NCBI GenBank assembly: GCA_965213575.1
Contig: CBDBZN010000001.1
Location: forward strand, 1 to 64,000
DNA from: JAUHXS01 sp965213575
Lineage (GTDB): Bacteria > Bacteroidota > Bacteroidia > Chitinophagales > JAUHXS01
Direction of reading: 5' to 3'
Length of the DNA stretch: 64,000 nucleotides
The translations under genes and the position numbers were made by a program. Of the stretch, positions 34,586 through 43,440 are shown piece after piece. Within the stretch, counting starts at the first letter, position 1. Every line of letters begins with the position of its first letter. The notes under the pieces are model-generated. The model was not told the origin of the DNA and did not search any database. It worked only from the letters and a program-made list of their open reading frames with translations.

Positions 34586-36692
34586 ATGGCAAAGGATTTA
34601 AAATATACAAGAAATATAGGTATTGCGGCTCACATTGACGCCGGAAAAACCACTACTACCGAGAGGGTGCTTTTCTATACCGGGATGTCTCATAAAATTG
34701 GAGAAGTACATGATGGTGCTGCTACCATGGACTGGATGGAGCAAGAGCAGGAGAGAGGTATTACCATTACATCTGCTGCAACCAAAACATCTTGGAATTG
34801 GAAAGGGGTGCAATATCCCATGAATATTATAGATACTCCGGGACACGTTGATTTTACTGTGGAAGTAAATCGTTCTTTAAGGGTATTAGATGGATTGGTG
34901 TTTCTATTTTGTGCAGTAAGTGGCGTAGAGCCTCAGTCTGAAACAAACTGGAGATTAGCAGATAATTATAAAGTGCCTAGAATCGGTTTTGTAAATAAAA
35001 TGGACCGGTCAGGTGCTGACTTTTTTGCTGTAGTGAAAGATGTTAAAGATAAATTAGGTTCACTTGCTATTCCACTGCAAGTTCCTATTGGTGCAGAAGA
35101 AAGTTTCAAAGGCGTAGTAGACTTAATTACCAATAAAGCCATCGTATGGAATGAAGGCGATATGGGTATGACTTATGATGAAGTAGAAATTCCTGCTGAT
35201 ATTGTAGATACAGTGATGGAATGGAGAGAGAAATTATTAGAAGCAATTGCTGAGTACGATGATACGTTGATGGAAAAATTCTTTGATGATCCTAATAGCA
35301 TCACAGAAGAAGAAATGATAAATGCAGTACGTGGTGCTGTGTTGGATAATAAGTTCGTTCCGATGATGTGCGGTTCTGCTTTTAAAAATAAAGGTGTTCA
35401 AGCTGTATTAGACGCAGTATGCGCTTACTTGCCTTCTCCTTTAGATATTGATGCAGTAGTAGGAACTAATCCTGATACGGAGAAAGAGGTTTCTAGAAAA
35501 CCATCAGTTGACGAACCTTTTTGTGCATTAGCATTCAAAATTGCTACTGACCCTTTCGTAGGCAGGTTGGCATTTTTTAGAGTTTATTCCGGAGCTTTAA
35601 ATGCAGGTTCATATATCTTAAATACAAGATCAGGCAACAAGGAAAGGATTTCAAGATTATACCAAATGCACTCTAATAAACAAAACGCTATCGACCGAGT
35701 GGAAGCAGGAGATATCGCTGCAGGTGTTGGTTTTAAAGATTTAAAGACCGGTGATACCTTATCCGATCAAAATAGTCCGATCGTATTGGAAAGTATGAAA
35801 TTTCCTGAGCCGGTTATCAGTGTCGCAATAGAAGCTAAAACACAAGCTGACGTCGACAAATTAGGTATGTCTTTAGCTAAATTAGCGGAGGAAGACCCTA
35901 CCTTTAGAGTTCAAACTGATGATGAAACAGGACAAACAGTTATCAGTGGAATGGGTGAGCTACATTTAGAAATTATTGTAGACCGGCTTAAAAGAGAATT
36001 TAAAGTAGAGTGTAATCAAGGTGCGCCACAAGTTGCCTACAAAGAAGCAATTACTACTACTATAGAGCATCAAGAAGTATTGAAAAAACAATCCGGTGGC
36101 CGTGGTAAATTTGCTGATATTGTGTTTAAAATTGGCCCGGCTGATGATCCTGAGTCAGAAGGATTACAATTTGTTGACGAGATTAAAGGCGGTACCATTC
36201 CTAAAGAATTTGTAGGGCCGGTAGAAAAAGGGTTTAAAGAAGCTATGAATACCGGTGTATTGGCAGGCTACCCTGTTGAGCGTATGAAAGTAAGGCTTTA
36301 TGACGGATCTTTCCATAACGTAGACTCTGATCAACAATCTTTTGAAATTTGTGCAAGAGCTGCTTTTAGAGCGGCTGTGCCGAAAGCAAACCCTGTTTTA
36401 TTAGAGCCAATCATGAAGGTGGAAGTAATCACACCGGAAGAATATACGGGAGATATAGTTGGTGACTTAAACAGGAGAAGAGGATTAATGGAAGGAATGG
36501 AACCTAAAGCCGGTGCTCAATTGATAAGGGCTAAAGTTCCTTTGTCTGAGATGTTTGGATATGTAAACTCAATTAAGAACACTTTCATCAGGAAGGGCAA
36601 CTTCTACGATGGAGTTTTCAAACTATGCTGAAACACCAAGTAATATTGCTACGGAAGTAATTGCAAAAGCTAAAGGAAAAGTAAACGCTTAA
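34586..36692 (+). CDS. fusA: Elongation factor G, with a one-base frameshift near the 3' end
   Basis: Translocation GTPase. G1 is AHIDAGKT (15-22), G3 DTPGHVDF, G4 NKMD. Domains II-V are all present. In domain V the frame goes wrong after FGYVNSI: removing one A at 36575-36576 turns an unrelated tail ending at 36631 into RTLSSGRATSTMEFSNYAETPSNIATEVIAKAK and a stop at 36692, giving 701 residues. The restored segment matches the conserved EF-G C-terminus. A single essential copy is expected, so a sequence error is the likely cause. rpsJ begins four bases after the corrected stop. Confidence 0.95.
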
Positions 36693-36696
36693 GGAG

Positions 36697-37002
36697 ATGG
36701 CTCAAAAAATTAGAATTAAACTAAAATCTTACGATCATAATTTAGTAGATAAGTCTGCAGAAAAGATCGTTAAAACTGCAAGAAATTCAGGTGCGGTAGT
36801 GAGTGGCCCAATTCCACTTCCTACTCAAAAGAAAATATTTACTGTATTAAGGTCTCCCCATGTAAATAAAAGGTCTAGAGAGCAATTTCAATTAGCTACA
36901 TACAAGCGCTTAATGGATATTTATAGTTCTACATCAAAAACTATAGACGCTCTATCTAAATTAGAATTACCTAGTGGTGTAGATATAGAGATTAAAGCAT
37001 AA
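36697..37002 (+). CDS. rpsJ: 30S ribosomal protein S10
   Basis: 101 residues with the S10 pattern: KIRIKLKSYDHNLVDKSAEKIV, the long loop GPIPLPTQKKIFTVLRSPHVNKRSREQFQ, and VDIEIKA at the end. It binds 16S rRNA in the 30S head; in E. coli it also acts as NusE in antitermination. It follows fusA directly: tuf, often between them, is absent. rplC starts four bases downstream. Confidence 0.98.
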   Translation: MAQKIRIKLKSYDHNLVDKSAEKIVKTARNSGAVVSGPIPLPTQKKIFTVLRSPHVNKRSREQFQLATYKRLMDIYSSTSKTIDALSKLELPSGVDIEIKA

Positions 37003-37005
37003 GTT

Positions 37006-37623
37006 ATGAAAGGTATAATAGGAAAGAAAATAGGTATGACCAGTATCTTCGATAATCAAGGTAGGCAAACTACATGTACTATTATTGAAGCAGGGCCATG
37101 TACGGTAACACAGGTAAAAACAGAGGACACTGATAAGTATAATGCTTATCAAGTAGGGTTTGACGATAAAAAAGAGAAAAATACACCTAATGCCCTTAAA
37201 AAGCATTTTGAAATAGCTAAAACCGGCCCTAAAAGAAAGGTGGTTGAATTTAGAGACTTTGAAATACAAAAAGCTTTAGGTGATACTATTACAGTAGATA
37301 TTTTTAAAGAAAATGATCTCGTAGAAGTAGTAGGTACATCTAAAGGTAAAGGCTTTCAGGGAGTAGTTAAGCGACATGGTTTTTCAGGAGTTGGAGGTCA
37401 AACCCATGGGCAGCATAATAGAGGAAGAGCGCCCGGTTCCATTGGCGCAGCATCATATCCTGCTAGAGTCTTCAAAGGATTAAAAATGGCAGGGAGAACC
37501 GGTGGAGATAGGGTTACCGTTAAAAATTTGAGAGTTTTTAAGGTATTGCCTAAAAAGAATTTAATTTTAGTAACCGGTGCTGTACCTGGTGCTAAAGGAT
37601 CATATGTGATCGTTAAAAATTAA
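37006..37623 (+). CDS. rplC: 50S ribosomal protein L3
   Basis: 205 residues. Begins MKGIIGKKIGMTSIFDNQG, and carries GTSKGKGFQGVVKRHGFSG and GGQTHGQHNRGRAPGSIG, the extension that reaches toward the peptidyl-transferase centre. The glutamine that PrmB methylates in E. coli lies in the GQTHGQ segment. Part of the S10 gene order rpsJ-rplC-rplD-rplW-rplB. Confidence 0.98.
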   Translation: MKGIIGKKIGMTSIFDNQGRQTTCTIIEAGPCTVTQVKTEDTDKYNAYQVGFDDKKEKNTPNALKKHFEIAKTGPKRKVVEFRDFEIQKALGDTITVDIFKENDLVEVVGTSKGKGFQGVVKRHGFSGVGGQTHGQHNRGRAPGSIGAASYPARVFKGLKMAGRTGGDRVTVKNLRVFKVLPKKNLILVTGAVPGAKGSYVIVKN

Positions 37624-37630
37624 TATTATC

Positions 37631-38296
37631 ATGAAGGTTGATATTCTTAATATAGAAGGAAAAAAGACAGGTAAGCAAGCTACTTTGCCAGATTCATTGT
37701 TTGGAGTAGAGCCTAATGACCATGCTATTTATTTAGCGGTTAAACAATATCTTACTAATCAGAGACAAGGAACGCACTCAGCTAAAGAAAAATCTCAATT
37801 ATCAGGTTCTACCAGAAAATTGCATAAACAAAAAGGCACCGGTGGTTCTAGAAAAGGTAGCATCAAAAATCCTTTGTTTAAAGGTGGTGCAAGAATATTT
37901 GGCCCGAGGCCTAAGGTTTATGGGATTAAAATAAATAAAAAAGTGAAAACATTAGCACGTAATTCTGCTCTTAGTTATAAAGCTAAAAATGAAACATTAG
38001 TTGTATTAGACGATGTTAAGTTAAATGCTCCTAAAACTAAAGATTACATAGGCATGTTAGAAGGCTTAAAAATGGGTGGCAAAAGAACATTGCTTGTAAC
38101 TGCTGAAGCAGATAAGAATATTTTATTATCAAGTAGAAATGTACCTAAAACTCATATTGCTACAGCAAATAATCTTAATACATATGATATTGTAAATGCA
38201 CAATATCTTATTATGACTGAAGGTGCAATCAAAGCTTTTGAGGATGCAGATAAAGCTAATAAGAAAGAGGAAACTAAAAAAGTAACTAAGAAATAA
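37631..38296 (+). CDS. rplD: 50S ribosomal protein L4
   Basis: 221 residues. The tunnel loop is recognisable as SGSTRKLHKQKGTGGSRKGS followed by GGARIFGPRPKVY. The C-terminal 20 residues are Lys/Glu-rich (DKANKKEETKKVTKK), an extension beyond the common core. In E. coli L4 also represses its own operon; no leader hairpin of that kind was seen before rpsJ, so such control is not supported here. Confidence 0.98.
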   Translation: MKVDILNIEGKKTGKQATLPDSLFGVEPNDHAIYLAVKQYLTNQRQGTHSAKEKSQLSGSTRKLHKQKGTGGSRKGSIKNPLFKGGARIFGPRPKVYGIKINKKVKTLARNSALSYKAKNETLVVLDDVKLNAPKTKDYIGMLEGLKMGGKRTLLVTAEADKNILLSSRNVPKTHIATANNLNTYDIVNAQYLIMTEGAIKAFEDADKANKKEETKKVTKK

Positions 38297-38301
38297 TAGA
38301 A

Positions 38302-38595
38302 ATGACACAAGTTCTTCTAAAACCATTGATTACTGAAAAACTTACCAATATTGGTGAGCAATATAACAGATACGGATTTGTAGTAAACAAAACTTCAAAT
38401 AAACTTGAAATTAAAAAAGCTATTGAAGACATGTATGGCGTATCAGTTAAAGAAGTTAAAACTATAGTTATGCCCGGAAAAGCTAAGCAAAGACATACTA
38501 AAGCCGGTGTGTCTAAAGGCGTAACCGGATCTTACAAAAAGGCTATTGTAAGTTTAGCAGATGGAGACACCATAGATTTTTATAGCAATATATAA
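38302..38595 (+). CDS. rplW: 50S ribosomal protein L23
   Basis: 97 residues: VLLKPLITEKLTNIGEQYNRYGFVV, then KKAIEDMYGVSVKEVKT and GVTGSYKKAIVSL. L23 lies at the tunnel exit and docks trigger factor and SRP. It begins six bases after rplD and ends 11 bases before rplB, within the S10 cluster. Confidence 0.97.
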   Translation: MTQVLLKPLITEKLTNIGEQYNRYGFVVNKTSNKLEIKKAIEDMYGVSVKEVKTIVMPGKAKQRHTKAGVSKGVTGSYKKAIVSLADGDTIDFYSNI

Positions 38596-38605
38596 TTAGA
38601 GACGC

Positions 38606-39433
38606 ATGGCATTAAAAAAATATAGCCCCGTAACGCCGGGATTGAGATTCAGAGTCGCAAATGTACACGATCAAGTAACTACGAGCACTCCGGAAAAAAG
38701 TTTAGTGGTTAAAAAGAACAAAAGTGGTGGTAGAAACCATGATGGTAAAATGACTATGCGATATCTAGGTGGTGGCCATAAACAAAAATATAGGATCATT
38801 GATTTTAAAAGAGACAAAGACAATATTCCGGCTACTATAAAGACTATCGAATATGATCCTAATAGAACTGCTTATATTGCTCTATTAAATTATAAGGATG
38901 GAGAAAAAAGATATATTATCGCTCCTAAGGGTTTAAAAGTTGGTGACGTAATTACTTCGGGTGAAGGTGTTGCTCCTGAGATAGGGAACACACTTTTCTT
39001 TAAAGATATGCCTCTAGGTACTACGATACATAATATTGAAATGAGTCCCGGTAAAGGAGCAGCAATTGTCAGAAGTGCAGGTACTTCGGCACAATTATCT
39101 GCTAAAGAAGGAAAATATGCGGTTGTTAAACTACCTTCAGGCGAATCAAGAATGATTTTATTAACTTGCAGAGCCACTGTGGGTGTGGTATCTAATGGAG
39201 ATCATAATCTTCAAAGCCTTGGAAAAGCAGGAAGAACAAGATGGAAAGGTAGAAGGCCTAGAGTTAGAGGTGTTGCGATGAACCCTGTCGATCATCCAAT
39301 GGGTGGTGGTGAAGGTAAGTCTTCAGGTGGACATCCGAGGTCTAGAAATGGATTGATTTCCAAAGGAAAGAAAACTAGAGATCCTAATAATCCATCTACT
39401 AGATTAATTATTGGTAAAAAGAAAAAGAAATAA
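38606..39433 (+). CDS. rplB: 50S ribosomal protein L2
   Basis: 275 residues, one of the most conserved large-subunit proteins. The signature GRNHDGKMTMRYLGGGHKQKYR and the C-terminal VRGVAMNPVDHPMGGGEGKS, including the His near the peptidyl-transferase centre (NPVDHPMGGG), are intact. It is required for subunit joining. Ends with a Lys-rich tail (IGKKKKK). Confidence 0.98.
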   Translation: MALKKYSPVTPGLRFRVANVHDQVTTSTPEKSLVVKKNKSGGRNHDGKMTMRYLGGGHKQKYRIIDFKRDKDNIPATIKTIEYDPNRTAYIALLNYKDGEKRYIIAPKGLKVGDVITSGEGVAPEIGNTLFFKDMPLGTTIHNIEMSPGKGAAIVRSAGTSAQLSAKEGKYAVVKLPSGESRMILLTCRATVGVVSNGDHNLQSLGKAGRTRWKGRRPRVRGVAMNPVDHPMGGGEGKSSGGHPRSRNGLISKGKKTRDPNNPSTRLIIGKKKKK

Positions 39434-39451
39434 TAAGGGTAAAACTATTTT

Positions 39452-39721
39452 ATGGCTAGATCGATAAAAAAAGGTCCATACGTTGACCATAACTTAATGG
39501 GAAAAGTTGAAAAGATGAATGCTGATAGCAACAGGTCAGTAATAAAAACTTGGTCTAGGAGATCAATGATTATTCCTGATTTCGTCGGGCATACATTTGC
39601 CGTGCATAATGGCAATAAATTCATCCCTGTTTTTGTGTCAGAGAATATGGTGGGGCATAAATTAGGTGAATTTTCTCCAACGAGAAATTTTAAAGGCCAT
39701 TCATCTAAAAAAATAAAATAG
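39452..39721 (+). CDS. rpsS: 30S ribosomal protein S19
   Basis: 89 residues: ARSIKKGPYVDHNLMGKVEK, TWSRRSMIIPDFVGHTFAVHNG, and GHKLGEFSPTRNFKGHS. It pairs with S13 in the 30S head. Typical length and place between rplB and rplV. Confidence 0.98.
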   Translation: MARSIKKGPYVDHNLMGKVEKMNADSNRSVIKTWSRRSMIIPDFVGHTFAVHNGNKFIPVFVSENMVGHKLGEFSPTRNFKGHSSKKIK

Positions 39722-39744
39722 ATTTATTTATAATATAAGAGATC

Positions 39745-40158
39745 ATGGAAGCAATAGCAAAACTAAATAATTGTCCTACTTCGCCTAGAAAAATGAGGTT
39801 AGTGGCAGACATGATTAGAGGCATGCAAGTAGAAAGAGCTTTAGGAACACTTAAATATTCTTCCAAAGAAGCTTCTAAAAAAGTTGAGAAACTGTTACTT
39901 TCAGCTATCTCTAATTGGCAAATTAAAAATGAGGGAGAAAGAGTAGAGGATAGTGATTTATACATAAAATCAGTATGTGTAGACGGAGGTAGAATGTTAA
40001 AAAGGTTTCGTCCGGCTCCATTTGGTAGGGCACATAGGATTAGAAAGAGATCTAATCATGTAACAATCATAGTAGACAGTAAAGAAGTAGTTACAGCGAA
40101 AGAAGCTCCGGCAAAAGCTCCTAAAGCTAAAAAAACAGAAAAAAAAGATAATAAATAA
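39745..40158 (+). CDS. rplV: 50S ribosomal protein L22 with Lys/Ala-rich tail
   Basis: 137 residues; residues 1 to about 112 are the normal L22 core (LNNCPTSPRKMRLVADMIRG, VCVDGGRMLKRFRPAPFGRA with the tunnel beta-hairpin, and KRSNHVTIIV). The last 25 residues, after SKEVVTAKEAPAK, are a Lys/Ala/Pro-rich extension not found in E. coli, similar in composition to that of rplQ in this window. Macrolide-resistance sites lie in the hairpin, which looks normal. Confidence 0.97.
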   Translation: MEAIAKLNNCPTSPRKMRLVADMIRGMQVERALGTLKYSSKEASKKVEKLLLSAISNWQIKNEGERVEDSDLYIKSVCVDGGRMLKRFRPAPFGRAHRIRKRSNHVTIIVDSKEVVTAKEAPAKAPKAKKTEKKDNK

Positions 40159-40160
40159 GT

Positions 40161-40874
40161 ATGGGTCAAAAGGCGAATCCTATAGGTAATAGATTAGGTA
40201 TCATTCGAGGTTGGGACTCCAATTGGTTTGGTGGCGATAGATATGCCGATAAACTAATTGAGGATGATAAAATAAGAAATTATATGAAGGCTCGACTTCC
40301 AAGAAGAAGTGGGGTATCTAAAATAATTATTGAACGTACATTAAAACGCTTAATCATTACTGTTCAAACTGCTAAACCTGGAATTATCATCGGTAAAGGT
40401 GGAGGAGAAGTTGACCGACTTAAAGAAGAGTTGAAAAAATTAACCAATAAGGAAGTTCAGATCAATGTTGGAGAAATTAGAAGGCCGGATTTAGATGCAC
40501 AAATTGTTGCAGAAACGATCGCTAGAAATATTGAAGATCGGATGAACTTCAGAAGAGTTATTAAAATGGCTGTCGCTTCTACTATGAGAATGGGTGCTGA
40601 AGGAATAAAAGTAAGAGCTTCCGGACGACTTGGTGGAGCTGAGATGTCACGTTCTGAAGAATATAAGCAAGGTAGAACACCGCTACATACTTTCAGGGCA
40701 GATATTGATTATGCATTAGTTGAAGCTCAAACAGTATATGGTAAAATTGGCATAAAGGCATGGATCTGTAAAGGAGAAGTATTTGGGAAAAGAGATTTAT
40801 CTCCTATGACCGGCCAACAAGATGGAGGCCCCGGACAAGGCCCAAAAAGAAAGTTTAATAAAAAGTTTAACTGA
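40161..40874 (+). CDS. rpsC: 30S ribosomal protein S3
   Basis: 237 residues. The KH domain motif is IIIGKGGGEVDRLKEEL; the C-terminal domain has RASGRLGGAEMSRSEEYKQGRTPLHTFRADIDY. S3 lines the mRNA entry channel and has helicase activity. A Gly/Gln-rich, basic tail follows residue 215. It begins two bases after rplV. Confidence 0.98.
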   Translation: MGQKANPIGNRLGIIRGWDSNWFGGDRYADKLIEDDKIRNYMKARLPRRSGVSKIIIERTLKRLIITVQTAKPGIIIGKGGGEVDRLKEELKKLTNKEVQINVGEIRRPDLDAQIVAETIARNIEDRMNFRRVIKMAVASTMRMGAEGIKVRASGRLGGAEMSRSEEYKQGRTPLHTFRADIDYALVEAQTVYGKIGIKAWICKGEVFGKRDLSPMTGQQDGGPGQGPKRKFNKKFN

Positions 40875-40888
40875 AGTTAATTTAGAAC

Positions 40889-41308
40889 ATGTTACTGCCT
40901 AAAAAGACAAAATATAGAAAAAAGCAGAAGGGAAGAGTTAAAGGTAATGCTACTCGTGGCACAAATATTGCCTTTGGTTCATTTGGTATAAAAGCATTAG
41001 AACCAGCTTGGATAACAAATAGGCAAATAGAAGCTGCCCGTATTGCTGTAACTAGGTTTATGAAAAGAGAAGGAAATGTTTGGATCAGAATTTTTCCTGA
41101 TAAGCCGATTACTTCTAAGCCTGCTGAAGTTCGAATGGGGAAAGGAAAAGGTGCACCAGAAGGATGGGTAGCTGTTGTTAAACCCGGAAGAATTTTATTT
41201 GAAGCGGAAGGGGTTCCATTGGCAGTAGCAGAAGAGGCATTAAGATTAGCAGCTCAAAAACTACCGATCAAAACAAAATTTGTTGTACGTAAAGATTACG
41301 CAGAATAG
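40889..41308 (+). CDS. rplP: 50S ribosomal protein L16
   Basis: 139 residues: LLPKKTKYRKKQKGRVKG at the start, then WIRIFPDKPITSKPAEVRMGKGKGAPEGWVAVVKPGRILFE, the conserved loop near the A-site tRNA elbow. Normal length and position between rpsC and rpmC. Confidence 0.98.
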   Translation: MLLPKKTKYRKKQKGRVKGNATRGTNIAFGSFGIKALEPAWITNRQIEAARIAVTRFMKREGNVWIRIFPDKPITSKPAEVRMGKGKGAPEGWVAVVKPGRILFEAEGVPLAVAEEALRLAAQKLPIKTKFVVRKDYAE

Positions 41309-41332
41309 TATTAGCTTTTAAAAGCTTAAATT

Positions 41333-41542
41333 ATGGCTAAAATAAATAAACAAGATATAAAGGAATTATCAACTGAAGAACTTCAACAAAAGATAGTTGA
41401 TGAGAAGAAGCATTATGATAAATTAATATTTAACCATACTGTTTCTACTATAGATAATCCGGTGGTGTTAAAGTCGATGAGAAAAAATATAGCTAGGTTA
41501 AATACAGAGCTAAGCAACAGAAAAAAAGTAGCAAGTAAATAA
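41333..41542 (+). CDS. rpmC: 50S ribosomal protein L29
   Basis: 69 residues, two-helix hairpin: INKQDIKELSTEELQQKIVDEKK and VLKSMRKNIARLNTELSNRK. It borders L23 at the tunnel exit. Small, basic, and in canonical place between rplP and rpsQ. Confidence 0.96.
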   Translation: MAKINKQDIKELSTEELQQKIVDEKKHYDKLIFNHTVSTIDNPVVLKSMRKNIARLNTELSNRKKVASK

Positions 41543-41548
41543 TTACTG

Positions 41549-41806
41549 ATGGCTGAAAGAAATTTAAGAAAACAGAGAACAGGGGTTGTAACCAGCAATA
41601 AAATGGAAAAGTCTATTACTATTTCCGTTGAGCGAAAAGTTAAACATCCTATATATGGTAAGTTCGTTAAAAAAACGACTAAATTCATTGCTCATGATGA
41701 GAAAAATGAATGTAACGAAGGTGACGTTGTGAAAATAATGGAAACTAGGCCATTAAGTAAAAACAAACGTTGGAGATTATTAGAAATAGTCGAAAAAGCA
41801 AAATAA
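41549..41806 (+). CDS. rpsQ: 30S ribosomal protein S17
   Basis: 85 residues with an OB-fold: RKQRTGVVTSNKMEKSITISVERKVKHPIYGKFV, then DVVKIMETRPLSKNKRWRLLEIVEKAK. An early-binding 16S rRNA protein. Ends one base before the rplN start. Confidence 0.97.
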   Translation: MAERNLRKQRTGVVTSNKMEKSITISVERKVKHPIYGKFVKKTTKFIAHDEKNECNEGDVVKIMETRPLSKNKRWRLLEIVEKAK

Positions 41807-41807
41807 A

Positions 41808-42176
41808 ATGATACAGCAGGAATCAAGATTGAAAGTAGCAGATAATAGTGGAGCCAAAGAGGTTTTATGTATTAAAGTTTTAGGCGGTACGCGTAGAAGA
41901 TATGCTTCACTAGGAGATAAAATTATTGTATCTGTAAAAGATGCTACTCCATCAGGACAAGTTAAGAAAGGACAAGTTTCTCCTGCAGTAGTAGTTAGAG
42001 TGAAAAAAGAAGTGAGAAGAAAGGATGGTTCTTATATTCGATTTGAAGAAAATGCGGCAGTATTGCTGAATCCGAATGATGAACCGAGAGGAACAAGGAT
42101 CTTTGGTCCGGTTGCAAGGGAACTTAGAGAAAAACAATATATGAAAATTGTTTCTTTAGCACCTGAAGTTATATAA
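41808..42176 (+). CDS. rplN: 50S ribosomal protein L14
   Basis: 122 residues: MIQQESRLKVADNSGAKEVLCIKVLGG, RRKDGSYIRFEENAAVLLN and GTRIFGPVARELR, all hallmark segments. L14 sits at the subunit interface near bridge B8 and is where RsfS binds. First gene of the spc portion. Confidence 0.98.
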   Translation: MIQQESRLKVADNSGAKEVLCIKVLGGTRRRYASLGDKIIVSVKDATPSGQVKKGQVSPAVVVRVKKEVRRKDGSYIRFEENAAVLLNPNDEPRGTRIFGPVARELREKQYMKIVSLAPEVI

Positions 42177-42182
42177 TAAGTT

Positions 42183-42521
42183 ATGGCACAAAAAAAGAAT
42201 AACAATATCAAATTGCACGTAAAAAAAGGTGATAACGTAGTGGTTATTGCCGGTGCAGATAAAGGAAAAGAAGGTAGAGTGCTATCTGTCAATAAAGAAA
42301 AACAGAGAGTATTGGTTGAAGGTGTAAGAGTAGTATCTAGACATACAAAACCAAATGCTAAATCGCCTAATGGCGGAATAATCAAAAAAGAAGCGCCTAT
42401 ACATGTATCAAATGTTATGCTGTTGGATCCTAAATCAGGTAAGCCAACAAGGGTATCAAGAGAGAGAAGTGAAGGAAAGCTTATTAGAAAGTCAAAAAAA
42501 TCAGGGGAGGTAATCAAATAA
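42183..42521 (+). CDS. rplX: 50S ribosomal protein L24
   Basis: 112 residues with the KOW motif (KKGDNVVVIAGADKGKEGRVLSV) and VSRHTKPNAKSPNGGIIKKEAPIHVSNVML. An assembly initiator protein. Its stop overlaps the first base of rplE (TAATG), so the two are coupled. Confidence 0.97.
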   Translation: MAQKKNNNIKLHVKKGDNVVVIAGADKGKEGRVLSVNKEKQRVLVEGVRVVSRHTKPNAKSPNGGIIKKEAPIHVSNVMLLDPKSGKPTRVSRERSEGKLIRKSKKSGEVIK

Positions 42522-43078
42522 TGAGTTATGTTCCAGCTATAAAAGTAAGGTATACTAAAGAAATTGCTCCAAAATTAAAAGAGCAGTTTAAGTATAAAAG
42601 TGTGGCTCAAGTGCCTAAGCTTCAAAAAATTTCAATTAATCAAGGACTAGGAGCTGCTGTAGCCGATAAAAAGGTAATTGAAAATGCTATTAATGAAATG
42701 ACAGCAATTACAGGTCAAAAGGCAGTAGCTACGATTGCTAAAAAATCTATTTCTAACTTTAAGTTAAGAGAAGGGATGCCGATCGGTGCAAGAGTAACTT
42801 TGAGAGGTGAGCGTATGTATGAATTTTTAGAAAGGCTTATTACGGTCGCTTTACCACGTGTTAGAGATTTTAGAGGAATTAATGATAAGAGCTTTGATGG
42901 AAGAGGAAATTACACCTTAGGCATCACTGAACAGATCATCTTTCCGGAAATTGATATCGATAAAGTACCCAAAATTCAAGGTATGGATATAACTTTTGTT
43001 ACATCTGCCGAATCTGATGAAGAAGCATTAGCCCTTTTAAAAGAGATTGGCTTACCTTTTAAAAATCAAAAAAACTAA
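42521..43078 (+). CDS. rplE: 50S ribosomal protein L5
   Basis: 185 residues. VPKLQKISINQGLGAA, KSISNFKLREGMPIGARVTLRG and the C-terminal FPEIDIDKVPKIQGMDITFVTSA are diagnostic. It binds 5S rRNA and contacts the P-site tRNA. Ends five bases before rpsN. Confidence 0.98.
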   Translation: MSYVPAIKVRYTKEIAPKLKEQFKYKSVAQVPKLQKISINQGLGAAVADKKVIENAINEMTAITGQKAVATIAKKSISNFKLREGMPIGARVTLRGERMYEFLERLITVALPRVRDFRGINDKSFDGRGNYTLGITEQIIFPEIDIDKVPKIQGMDITFVTSAESDEEALALLKEIGLPFKNQKN

Positions 43079-43083
43079 TATAA

Positions 43084-43353
43084 ATGGCTTCAAAATCGCT
43101 TAAAGCTAGAGAGGTAAAAAGAAGAAAAATGGTAGAAAAATATGCTGAAAAGCGTGCTGCATTAAAAGCAGCAGGTGATTGGGAAGCATTGGATAAACTG
43201 CCTAGAAATTCTTCTAAAATAAGAATGAGAAATAGATGTATGCTTACAGGTAGGCCTAGAGGATACATCAGAATCTTTGGCCTTTGTAGAATGAAATTCA
43301 GAGAATTTGCATTAGATGGAAAAATTCCGGGCGTAACAAAAGCTAGCTGGTAG
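43084..43353 (+). CDS. rpsN: 30S ribosomal protein S14 (long, zinc-free form)
   Basis: 89 residues, the longer C-minus type. RNRCMLTGRPRGYIRIFGLCRMKFREFALDGKIPGVTKASW is the family core; the paired CxxC motifs of the short zinc-binding form are not present. It is followed by an 87-base AT-rich gap made of repeat-like words, unusual within this otherwise tight operon. Confidence 0.97.
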   Translation: MASKSLKAREVKRRKMVEKYAEKRAALKAAGDWEALDKLPRNSSKIRMRNRCMLTGRPRGYIRIFGLCRMKFREFALDGKIPGVTKASW

Positions 43354-43440
43354 TAAAAATTTTGAATTATAAATGTTTAATTTTTAATAGAAAATCTTAA
43401 AATTCATAATTCAACATTAAAAATTAATAATTAAATAAAG
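43354..43440. repeat. AT-rich permuted-word repeat inside the ribosomal operon
   Basis: The gap between rpsN and rpsH is almost pure A/T and contains the words TTGAATTATAAA, TGTTTAATTTTTAAT and, inverted, ATTCATAATTCAACA and ATTAAAAATTAATAATT. The arms are inverted but permuted, so a single clean hairpin does not form. Similar composition occurs at 63380-63425. No coding frame or promoter box is obvious. Confidence 0.5.

Noticed and set aside
42032..42517. Long open frame antisense to rplN and rplX
   Set aside because: It is a shadow of conserved ribosomal genes, has no family pattern and a composition typical of reverse translation.
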